This document shows positions 47,878 through 64,000 of a stretch of 64,000 nucleotides of DNA, piece after piece. The position numbers were made by a program, and so were the translations under genes. The notes beneath the pieces were generated by a model. It did not search any database. It was given only the letters and a program-made list of their open reading frames with translations, and was not told the origin of the DNA. Numbering within the stretch: the first letter of the stretch is position 1; every line of letters starts with the position of its first letter. The stretch comes from Caldilineaceae bacterium (GTDB taxonomy: Bacteria; Chloroflexota; Anaerolineae; Caldilineales; Caldilineaceae). The stretch is taken from assembly GCA_022821585.1 (NCBI GenBank), contig JAJEDI010000060.1, positions 34,242 through 98,241 on the forward strand. The letters run 5' to 3'.

Positions 47878-48303
47878 TCAGACTCCCAGGGCGGCGAAGA
47901 GATCCTCTCCGAGCTGCGTAGGCGTGAGCAACTGCTCCTCCCACTGGGCCGGGTCCCAGAGTTCGATATAGGTATTCATCCCGGCGATTATGATTTCGTT
48001 CTCGATTCCGGCGAACTCGCGCAGGCGCTGGCTGATCAGGATGCGCCCCTGCCGGTCGGGTTTCAAGTCTTCGGCGGCGCTGAATAGCGCGCGGCGCAAC
48101 TGCGCAGTGCGCGTGTCGATCAGGGGCAGCGCGCTGACGCGGGCGGCGACATTCTGCCATTCGTCAAGCGGCATCGCCATGAGGCAGCCGCCGGTGGGGT
48201 TGCGCGTCACCACGAGACCGGGCATGAGCCGGTGGCGGAATTTGGCAGGAATCGTGACCCGCCCTTTACTGTCCAGGTTGTGACTGAACTCGCCTAGAAA
48301 CAT
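47878..48303 (-). CDS. mraZ: Transcriptional regulator MraZ
   Basis: A 141-residue protein with the two SpoVT/AbrB-like MraZ repeats (MFLGEFSHNLDSKGRVTIPA, LKPDRQGRILISQRLREFAG). The start at the conserved MFLGEF was preferred to an in-frame ATG 19 codons upstream. In other bacteria MraZ binds repeats upstream of its own operon, and matching repeats are present at 48462-48487. Confidence 0.96.
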   Translation of the reverse strand: MFLGEFSHNLDSKGRVTIPAKFRHRLMPGLVVTRNPTGGCLMAMPLDEWQNVAARVSALPLIDTRTAQLRRALFSAAEDLKPDRQGRILISQRLREFAGIENEIIIAGMNTYIELWDPAQWEEQLLTPTQLGEDLFAALGV

Positions 48304-48461
48304 AATCTTAAGAGCCGTTGCCCTTTGCGCATCCCATTCGAACCGGATCGCATCGAGCATCTCACTTCAGCGGATGTGTCGGGGAGTTTCGAAGAGTATT
48401 TCGGAGGCGAACGGATGGCCGGGTGCTCGATCCGAGATTACTTCGGGATATAGGGACAGTG

Positions 48462-48487
48462 CCCCACTTTCTCCCATATTCTCCCCT
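48462..48487 (-). promoter_or_regulatory. MraZ-box repeats upstream of mraZ
   Basis: On the minus strand AGGGGA, TGGGA and TGGGG recur at exactly 10-bp intervals, the TGGGN-N5 direct-repeat format known for MraZ operators. They lie about 160 nt before the mraZ start, suggesting autoregulation of the dcw cluster. Confidence 0.65.
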
Positions 48488-49018
48488 GCAAAAACGATAG
48501 CACAAAACTTTTTCTGACAAAAACGGGTATGGACCAACCAGAAAGGCGGTTAAGCGTTAATTTTCTGACGAAAAACAGGGCATCCGAATGTTGAAATTCT
48601 GTCTCTTTCGCACGCTCTTCTTGATGATCGCGTGGAGGCATTCCGGGCCGCTCTCTGGTCCTTTTTCCGCCTGATTCTTATCTGGTGGAGGCGTGTATCT
48701 GCCGCTTGGCAGGGCGGCACTTGGGCTGCTGAAATTCAGGGGAACTCTCAGACGATTCAAAAGAGGCGCGCGGCGATTTCAGCATGGGTTTTGTGTGCCG
48801 GTTTACGAGGACGGCGAATAGACCCTTCATTTTCGTAGGCATATCGTATGGAAATTGCCACGCATTCATATCGGGTCGGTTTCGGGTGCGTTGAAAGCGG
48901 TAGAAAGGACGGGGAGCACTGCAGAAAGAATGGCGAGGGTCAGGGGTGACGGTGGAGCGGGTCGGCGTGCGCCGGCGAGCGGGCTCAACGGGTCCGATTG
49001 GCCGCAACGGTGGTCCAG

Positions 49019-49051
49019 CCGGGGCGGGGCGTTGCGGGGGCCCCGCCCCGG
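49019..49051. repeat. GC-rich perfect inverted repeat
   Basis: CCGGGGCGGGGC (49019-49030) pairs with GCCCCGCCCCGG (49040-49051), 9-nt loop. No T-run follows on either strand. It may be a residual terminator or a structural element. Confidence 0.5.
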
Positions 49052-49081
49052 CACAAGGGAGGGCGCCAGTCCTGACCGCCC

Positions 49082-49117
49082 AACTGCAGTGGTCAGTGAT
49101 CAGTTGTCAGTTGTCAG
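49082..49117 (+). repeat. Copy of the AACTGCAGT intergenic repeat with CAGTT/GTCAG units
   Basis: AACTGCAGTGGTCAGTGATC followed by two tandem AGTTGTC units. One mismatch in the first 16 bases to the copy at 19860. Confidence 0.55.
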
Positions 49118-49347
49118 AGGCGACAGCGCCCGGCTCGGTCGGAGCCGCCAATAGACAGTGGCGTCGTCGTCACCCTGATTCTAATAACTGGAGTTGAGCT
49201 GTCGGCATGGGTGCTGCTCAGAGTGAGTGACTTTGCACGAAAGGGAACGTTCCTACCGGTATTCGTGGTGGGGCGAAAGATCTGGCTGCGAAGTCGATAC
49301 ATTCCGAATAACCATAGAACTGGATTACTTCCATCAACATCATAATA

Positions 49348-49376
49348 TTGACAAGACGCGGCATGTGCCTTATACT
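49348..49376 (+). promoter_or_regulatory. Strong sigma70-type promoter of rpoB-rpoC
   Basis: Consensus TTGACA (49348-49353), 17-nt spacer, TATACT (49371-49376). The predicted transcript has a leader of about 320 nt before rpoB. Confirms that rpoBC has its own promoter here. Confidence 0.8.
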
Positions 49377-49479
49377 TTTAAGTTCAGAGTAAGGACCGAT
49401 CGGCTCGGTTCCGTTGGCCGCCTTTGGGCCTCGCATTGAGGGAGGGGACGGTACCAGAGCGAATAGATGTGGCGTGATC

Positions 49480-49564
49480 TCCGCCGAGGATTTCGGCGGA
49501 CGTGACGTTCGCTGCGCATTTCGCGGCGGGTGAATCCTATGCTGCGCACGTTGCAGCGGGCGAA
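49480..49564 (+). repeat. Tandem stem-loop repeats in the rpoB leader
   Basis: Two 24-nt copies, 49511-49534 and 49541-49564, match at 19 of 24 positions with a 30-nt period. Each forms GCTGC-loop-GC(G/A)GC followed by GGG(T/C)GAA. One register upstream, a perfect hairpin (TCCGCCGA/TCGGCGGA, 49480-49500) may be a third, diverged unit. The same element occurs twice before rpoC. Confidence 0.6.
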
Positions 49565-49705
49565 CGATTTGAATGCGGGTAGGGTTGGCCGCAAGAGGAG
49601 CTTTCATCCCCATTTCAACATTCAGAGATTCAGTGCGGTATTGACGGTTTTTCGTGCAGGTTTGCAAAATCGGCGGCTGTTTACAGCTAAAGGAGCATGC
49701 GCTAT

Positions 49706-53632
<3,927 letters not shown>

Positions 53633-53646
53633 GGGCGACGCCAACC

Positions 53647-53784
53647 GAGGCCGCCGCCGACCGCAACTGCTGCGCACTTGGCAACGGGCGAGTCGTGTAC
53701 AGCGCCCGGTGGCCTGTGAGTTCACTGACCACCGCAAGGCCGCCGTCAAACGCATCTGCTGTGGGCCCGACGGCGGGCGAAACG
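53647..53784 (+). repeat. Two copies of the leader element in the rpoB-rpoC spacer
   Basis: Copies of about 49 nt at 53647-53695 and 53736-53784 share about 34 of 49 positions. Their cores (53669-53692 and 53758-53781) match the rpoB-leader units; the first core matches the 49541 unit at 20 of 24. In the second, GCTGT pairs with ACGGC, a compensatory change that keeps the stem. The last copy ends 13 bp before the rpoC start. Confidence 0.6.
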
Positions 53785-53797
53785 CAAAGGAGCCATA

Positions 53798-58414
<4,617 letters not shown>

Positions 58415-58437
58415 AAGCCGGACTGTTTGTACAGACC

Positions 58438-58472
58438 AGGGTGGAAGAGCCGGCTCTTCCACCCTTTCTCTT
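58438..58472 (+). terminator. Intrinsic terminator after rpoC
   Basis: GGGTGGAAGAGCC (58439-58451) is directly followed by its perfect complement GGCTCTTCCACCC, then TTTCTCTTTC. It lies 24 bp after the rpoC stop. Confidence 0.85.
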
Positions 58473-58871
58473 TCCCCCGGTCTTTGCGCCGGTGACGGCA
58501 TGCCTGCACCTCTGTCTGTAGCTGAACAGACAGCGCCGGGCATTTGCAGACACCGCCCAAGCTGCATGGGAACGCAGAGCTCGGATCCTGAACAGATGCC
58601 TGTCCCGACTCTTGTAAACACTCGTAAACGCTCGTGAACTCTCGTATGACCCTCGTGTATGGGCTTGCCAGTTGGCTGCGAGCATTCGGTGGCTGTTGAG
58701 CGCCTTCGGGCCGGGTCCCCGGCCGCGGCGACGGTCCGTTCACACCATCGTGCCTGCGTTCGGAAGTTGCCCTGAGATTGGTGGGTTTTGGCCGGAATCT
58801 GCTGGAGAAATCCGCGGGCAGACGCCAAAGTCCATCCGCATGGGATGAGGCACCTGTAAGGGTCCTGAGAT
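58473..58871. other. Intergenic region rpoC-rpsL
   Basis: No gene seen. It holds a run of 10-bp CTCGT repeats (58609-58660). Near 58798 CTGCTG...GCGGGC faintly resembles the rpoB/rpoC leader element; this was not counted as a copy. Confidence 0.5.
58609..58660 (+). repeat. Degenerate 10-bp tandem repeat
   Basis: Units starting CTCTTGTAAA, CTCGTAAACG, CTCGTGAACT, CTCGTATGAC and CTCGTGTATG recur with about a 10-bp period. A helical-phase repeat could be a protein-binding array or slippage product. Confidence 0.5.
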
Positions 58872-58901
58872 TTGCTCTCAGCAGTCCAGTCGTGATATAG
58901 T
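58872..58901 (+). promoter_or_regulatory. Probable promoter of rpsL-rpsG
   Basis: TTGCTC (58872-58877), 18-nt spacer, TATAGT (58896-58901), about 50 nt before rpsL. The -35 is weak and the -10 is good. Confidence 0.5.
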
Positions 58902-58949
58902 AGACTACTGTCTTTACGTGGCCTACGATGACCACCTGGGAGGGAACAT

Positions 58950-59366
58950 TTGCCGACGATAAATCAACTGGTCCGCAAGGGTCGTAAGACCAAGCCGAAG
59001 AAAGAGACCGCACCGGCCTTGCGCTTTACGCAGAACACATTGACCGGCCGCACAAAGCGGGTCAAGCAGGGAAACCCCCAGAAGAGGGGGGTATGTACAC
59101 AGGTGCGAACGACTACACCGAAAAAGCCCAATTCCGCCCTGCGTAAGGTGGCGCGTGTGCGCCTTACCAATGGCGTTGAAGTGACGGCCTATATTCCTGG
59201 CGAAGGCCATAACCTCCAGGAACACAGTGTGGTTCTGGTACGCGGCGGCCGGGTAAGAGATCTGCCCGGCGTACGCTATCATATCGTGCGCGGCGCGCTG
59301 GACAGCACCGGGGTCAATGACCGCAAGCGAAGCCGCAGCAAATACGGTACCAAGAAGCCCCGTTGA
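58950..59366 (+). CDS. rpsL: 30S ribosomal protein S12
   Basis: A 138-residue S12: [40 protein letters not shown] and [21 protein letters not shown] [16 protein letters not shown]. It sits in the decoding centre and is the classical streptomycin-resistance locus. The start is a TTG with GGGAGG six bases upstream; no ATG is available in frame. Confidence 0.97.
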   Translation: MPTINQLVRKGRKTKPKKETAPALRFTQNTLTGRTKRVKQGNPQKRGVCTQVRTTTPKKPNSALRKVARVRLTNGVEVTAYIPGEGHNLQEHSVVLVRGGRVRDLPGVRYHIVRGALDSTGVNDRKRSRSKYGTKKPR

Positions 59367-59453
59367 TCGCTGACTCTGGCGAGGCAGGACAGGCTAGTGT
59401 GCATCCTTCCTTGAGAGGCACGCGGGCGCAAATGATGGAGATGGAGTAGTAGA

Positions 59454-59930
59454 ATGCCGCGACGAAACCGGCCTGAGAAGCGTCAGGTTACGCCCGACCC
59501 CAGGCACAACAGCGTTGTGCTGGCCAAGTTCATCAACAATCTGATGGAACGGGGCAAGAAGAGTCTGGCCGCCAGAATAGTGTATACTGCACTGGATACC
59601 ATTGCCGAACGCACCAATCGTCCACCACTGGAAGTCTTCGAAGAAGCGCTCAGGAACGCCACTCCTCTGGTTGAGGTCAAACCGCAGCGTGTAGGTGGCG
59701 CGACCTATCAGGTACCGATGGAGATCCGCCCTGACCGGCGGCAGGCCCTGGCCATGCGCTGGCTGATACAGAATGCCAGGGGGCGGAGCGGCCGCAATAT
59801 GGCCACTCGATTGGCGAATGAACTGCTGGATACGGCGCGCGGTGAAGGACAGACCGTGCGCAGGCGTGAAGAAACGCACCGGATGGCAGAAGCCAATCAA
59901 GCCTTCGCTCATTTTGCCCGAAGGCGATAG
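59454..59930 (+). CDS. rpsG: 30S ribosomal protein S7
   Basis: A 158-residue S7: [59 protein letters not shown] and [15 protein letters not shown] at the end. It organises the 3' major domain of 16S rRNA. It is 87 bp after rpsL in the str order. Confidence 0.97.
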   Translation: MPRRNRPEKRQVTPDPRHNSVVLAKFINNLMERGKKSLAARIVYTALDTIAERTNRPPLEVFEEALRNATPLVEVKPQRVGGATYQVPMEIRPDRRQALAMRWLIQNARGRSGRNMATRLANELLDTARGEGQTVRRREETHRMAEANQAFAHFARRR

Positions 59931-60383
59931 GTATATTGCCTTCATGGCAGTATAGACAATCGAGTTGGTTTTTCCTGATGTGTCCGGCGCCCTGGCTGGG
60001 CACAGCTTCGGAGGAATCCGGCCCTTCCGGGTTTGGGACTCCTTCTGAACCAAACACGATACGACGCATTCGAGCCACAGGATGACGTCGCAACGCGCTC
60101 AGCACTCCGCTGAGTGAAATTCGACGCTGCCGGATGAGCAGGCCGCCGGATAAGGAAGCTAGAGGCGCCCCTGCTCAAAATAGGCGCGCGTCGGGTACCG
60201 GTGCCTGCGGGACGGTTGCGTCGTCTCTTGTCGGCGGGCAGGACGCGGGCGGACGCGGCAGACCGTTCGCTTAGGACGGACTGCCATCGGAAAATGTGAA
60301 TGCAACGCTGCAGTGCAGCAGGTTGCATCCCTTGTATGAACGGGGCGCGACGTTGCCCCCCAGATTAAGATCAGGTGAATTTG
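59931..60383. other. Long rpsG-fusA spacer
   Basis: About 450 bp, far longer than in a typical str operon. No coding frame is supported. Near the end are two hairpins, 60300-60328 and a GGGGC/GCCCC stem (60342-60359), the latter close to the fusA ribosome site. A separate promoter or leader control for fusA is likely, but no clear -35/-10 was picked. Confidence 0.5.
60300..60328 (+). other. Stem-loop in the fusA leader
   Basis: ATGCAAC pairs with GTTGCAT, enclosing GCTGCA/TGCAGC: 13 base pairs with a 1-nt centre and a 2-nt bulge. It lies 55 nt before fusA. No T-run follows. Confidence 0.5.
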
Positions 60384-62477
60384 ATGAGTCAGGTACCATT
60401 ACATAAGATCCGCAATATCGGAATTATCGCCCACATCGACGCGGGCAAGACGACGACAACCGAACGGATTCTGTTCTATTCCGGCCGCATACACCGCATG
60501 GGCGAAGTACATGAGGGAACCGCCGTCACAGACTGGATGGCGCAGGAGCGGGAACGCGGCATCACCATTACCGCCGCCGCGATTACGGCGAACTGGGTTG
60601 ACAGCCGCAGCGGTGAAGAGGCACAGATCAATATCATCGACACGCCGGGCCATATCGATTTTACGGCCGAGGTGCAGCGCAGCTTGCGCGTACTGGACGG
60701 CGGTATCGTCGTCTTCGACGCGGTTGCGGGTGTCGAACCGCAGTCGGAGACGGTCTGGCGGCAGGCGGACACCTATCATGTGCCGCGCATCTGCTTCGTG
60801 AATAAGATGGACCGGGTGGGGGCAGACTTTGAGCGTACCCTTGGCATGATTGTCGACCGCCTCGGCGCGGACCCGCTGCCGATTCAACTGCCCTGGGGCG
60901 TGGAGGAAGAGTTCCAGGGGGTAATCGACCTCTTTACGATGAAGGCCCTGCGATACAGCGATGCACTGGGCGCCTCGCCCGAAACAGCCGAGATCCCGGA
61001 GGAGATGCGTGCCGCGGCGGAGACGGCGCGCGCGACGCTGATTGAACGGATTGCCGAGACCGATGAGGAGCTGACCACGCTCTATCTGGAAGGCGAAGAG
61101 ATCAGCAACGACCTGCTGATTAAGGCGCTGCGCAATGCCGTCATTCGCAATGATATCGTGCCGATACTGTGCGGTTCGGCGCTCAAGAACAAGGGTGTGC
61201 AACCCCTTCTGGATGCGATTGTGCGCTATCTGCCCAGCCCATTGGATGTGCCGCCGGTCGTCGGCCTCGACCCCAAGACAGAGGAAGAGAAGATCCGGTT
61301 CGCCGACCCGGAAGAACCTTTCGCCGCCCTCGTATTCAAGATCGTGACCGACCCGTTTGTCGGACGCCTGGCCTATGTGCGCGTCTATTCGGGTACGTTG
61401 GCGTCGGGCAGTATGGTCTACAACGCCAATAAGGGCCGGCGGGAACGGATTGGCCGGCTCTTGCAAATGCATGCCGACAAAAGAGAGGAGATCGAAGTCT
61501 GCCGCGCAGGCGACATCGCCGCCATCGTCGGCCTCAAGCAGAGCCTGACAGGTGAGACGCTCAGCGACAGCAAAAACGAGATTTTGCTGGAGACGATCGA
61601 GTTTCCGGCCCCGGTGATTGGGATCGCGGTCGAGCCGAAGTCCAAAGCCGACCAGGACAGGATGGCCGACGGCCTATTGAAGCTGGCTGAAGAGGACCCG
61701 ACCTTTCAGGTGCGATACGACGATCAGACGGGGCAGACGATCATCAGCGGAATGGGTGAATTACACTTGCAGATTATCGTGGACCGTCTCAAGAGAGAGT
61801 TCCGGGTGCAGTGTAACGAGGGCCGTCCACAGGTGGCCTACCGGGAGACCATCACAAACGCGACGCGGGCGGAAGGGCGGTTCGTCCGTCAGACCGGCGG
61901 CCGCGGGCAGTATGGCCACGTCTGGATCGAGCTGGAACCGAATGAAGAGGGCAAGGGCTTCGAGTTTGAGGACAAAATCGTCGGCGGCTCAGTCCCCAGA
62001 GAATACATTCCTGCGGTCCGCAAGGGTATGGAAGAAGCCATGGAAAGCGGTGTGCTGTCGGGGTACCCGGTGGTGGATGTTCGCGCCGCGCTGGTGGACG
62101 GCAGTTTTCATGAGGTCGATTCCAGTGAAATCGCCTTTAAGATAGCCGGTTCGATGGCGTTCAAGGAGGGCATGGCGAAGGCGGGCCCGGTCCTGTTGGA
62201 GCCGATCATGCTGGTTGAAGCGGTCGTGCCGGAGGAGTTTGTCGGTGATATTGTGGGCGATTTCTCCAGTCGACGCGGGCAGATAGAGGGACTGGACGCG
62301 CACAGCAACAAGGTTACGGCTGTGCGATCGGTCGTACCGCTGGCGGAGATGTTCGGGTACGCGACGACGCTCCGTTCGATAACCAGTGGACGCGGCACCT
62401 TCACGATGCAGTTCGACAGCTATCAGCCCGACACGCAGAAGTCGGACGTGGGCGCCCCAAGGCGGGAATTCGCCTGA
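60384..62477 (+). CDS. fusA: Translation elongation factor G
   Basis: A 697-residue [23 protein letters not shown] (G1), RGITITAAA (G2), DTPGHIDFT (G3), [10 protein letters not shown] (G4). It has the full domain II-V series ending in [14 protein letters not shown]. It drives ribosome translocation. The ATG at 60384 has AGGTGA five bases upstream and matches family N-termini, so the GTG three codons earlier was not used. Confidence 0.98.
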   Translation: MSQVPLHKIRNIGIIAHIDAGKTTTTERILFYSGRIHRMGEVHEGTAVTDWMAQERERGITITAAAITANWVDSRSGEEAQINIIDTPGHIDFTAEVQRSLRVLDGGIVVFDAVAGVEPQSETVWRQADTYHVPRICFVNKMDRVGADFERTLGMIVDRLGADPLPIQLPWGVEEEFQGVIDLFTMKALRYSDALGASPETAEIPEEMRAAAETARATLIERIAETDEELTTLYLEGEEISNDLLIKALRNAVIRNDIVPILCGSALKNKGVQPLLDAIVRYLPSPLDVPPVVGLDPKTEEEKIRFADPEEPFAALVFKIVTDPFVGRLAYVRVYSGTLASGSMVYNANKGRRERIGRLLQMHADKREEIEVCRAGDIAAIVGLKQSLTGETLSDSKNEILLETIEFPAPVIGIAVEPKSKADQDRMADGLLKLAEEDPTFQVRYDDQTGQTIISGMGELHLQIIVDRLKREFRVQCNEGRPQVAYRETITNATRAEGRFVRQTGGRGQYGHVWIELEPNEEGKGFEFEDKIVGGSVPREYIPAVRKGMEEAMESGVLSGYPVVDVRAALVDGSFHEVDSSEIAFKIAGSMAFKEGMAKAGPVLLEPIMLVEAVVPEEFVGDIVGDFSSRRGQIEGLDAHSNKVTAVRSVVPLAEMFGYATTLRSITSGRGTFTMQFDSYQPDTQKSDVGAPRREFA

Positions 62478-62801
62478 GTTGGATGCGGCCGGTGTATTCG
62501 GAATGGCCGATTCAGATGTGTCCAGACTTGTCAAGCGTCAGGACATTTCGTATACTGTTCAGGTTGTAGAGGCGGCGTCTGTGCCGCCGGAGAACTAATC
62601 AGGACGCTTCTGTTCGAAAGGGGCGCGAATACGAATGCAGGGCTCTTGCCCGACCGGTCGTGCCTGTAACGAATTGAAGGCCTGCCCGCCGGGTAGTTCG
62701 GAGACCGTCTGAGTGCGTTTGTTCGGGAAAAATTTCCAGCTTTTTGCGAAGCTGCTTGATTCAGCACAGTACAGATGTGAAACAGTCAGGAGAATGAAAG
62801 A
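62478..62801. other. fusA-tuf spacer with promoter and hairpin
   Basis: About 320 bp. It contains the tuf promoter at 62528-62556 and, just downstream, GGCGGC/GCCGCC (62570-62587) in the leader. No gene is supported. Confidence 0.55.
62528..62556 (+). promoter_or_regulatory. Sigma70-type promoter of tuf
   Basis: TTGTCA (62528-62533), 17-nt spacer, TATACT (62551-62556); leader of about 240 nt before tuf. The same -10 hexamer is used before rpoB and rpsF. Confidence 0.7.

Positions 62802-64000
<1,199 letters not shown>

Larger units (their letters stand above)
48488..49347. other. Divergent intergenic region between mraZ and rpoB
   Basis: About 860 bp with no supported gene. It contains a perfect 12-bp GC-rich inverted repeat at 49019-49051 and the AACTGCAGT repeat at 49082. 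The long chance frames on both strands have no ribosome sites or recognisable motifs. Confidence 0.55.

Overview
The window looks like chromosomal DNA from a GC-rich bacterium, most plausibly an uncultured member of the Chloroflexota (Caldilinea/Anaerolinea type). This is inferred from the gene set and is not proven. The pointers are a RibXY-type riboflavin ABC transporter behind an FMN riboswitch, a coenzyme-B12-dependent ribonucleotide reductase with NrdR, and a large dcw cluster running from mraZ to ftsZ. In addition, rpoBC is detached from rplKAJL, and RNA polymerase subunits and other house-keeping proteins carry long insertions.

Region 1 (about 1-13.5 kb) is accessory DNA. It holds an anaerobic sulfatase-maturase-like radical SAM enzyme and decayed group II intron pieces (maturase C-terminus plus a domain V hairpin). 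A small membrane-protein gene there is broken by an in-frame stop, and a hybrid sensor kinase is fused to an OmpR-type regulator. A cytochrome P450 pseudogene follows, then two paralogous secreted coiled-coil proteins and a TPR/lytic-transglycosylase lipoprotein. The region ends with two related Cache-type lipoproteins, an orphan ribbon-helix-helix protein, and fragments of an SH3-domain gene and an ISAs1-family transposase.

Region 2 (13.5-26.4 kb) has rpsF-rpsR (no ssb between them; S18 has a long acidic N-terminal extension) followed by a membrane-anchored parvulin isomerase. A convergent riboflavin uptake operon follows (riboswitch, terminator, ribX, ribY, ATPase). After it come lysS, greA, a methyltransferase, nrdJ and nrdR; tandem NrdR boxes lie upstream of nrdR.

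Region 3 (26.8-48.5 kb, minus strand) is an almost complete division and cell-wall cluster. Transcription order is mraZ, rsmH, ftsL-like, ftsI, murF, mraY, murD, ftsW, murG, two CvpA-like membrane proteins, murC, a P-loop kinase, murB, ddl, ftsQ, ftsA, ftsZ. murE is absent. MraZ-type GGGG/TGGGA repeats sit upstream of mraZ.

Region 4 (48.5-64 kb, plus strand) is rpoB-rpoC followed by rpsL, rpsG, fusA and tuf, with readable sigma70-type promoters in front of rpoB, rpsL and tuf. The most unusual observations are here. Beta-prime carries an inserted helix-hairpin-helix domain that reads like the C-terminal domain of the alpha subunit, plus a coiled-coil insert of about 200 residues. Beta carries an insert with a threefold internal repeat. 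A repeated stem-loop element occurs in both the rpoB leader and the rpoB-rpoC spacer. Together these suggest a lineage-specific elaboration of RNA polymerase and its own regulation.
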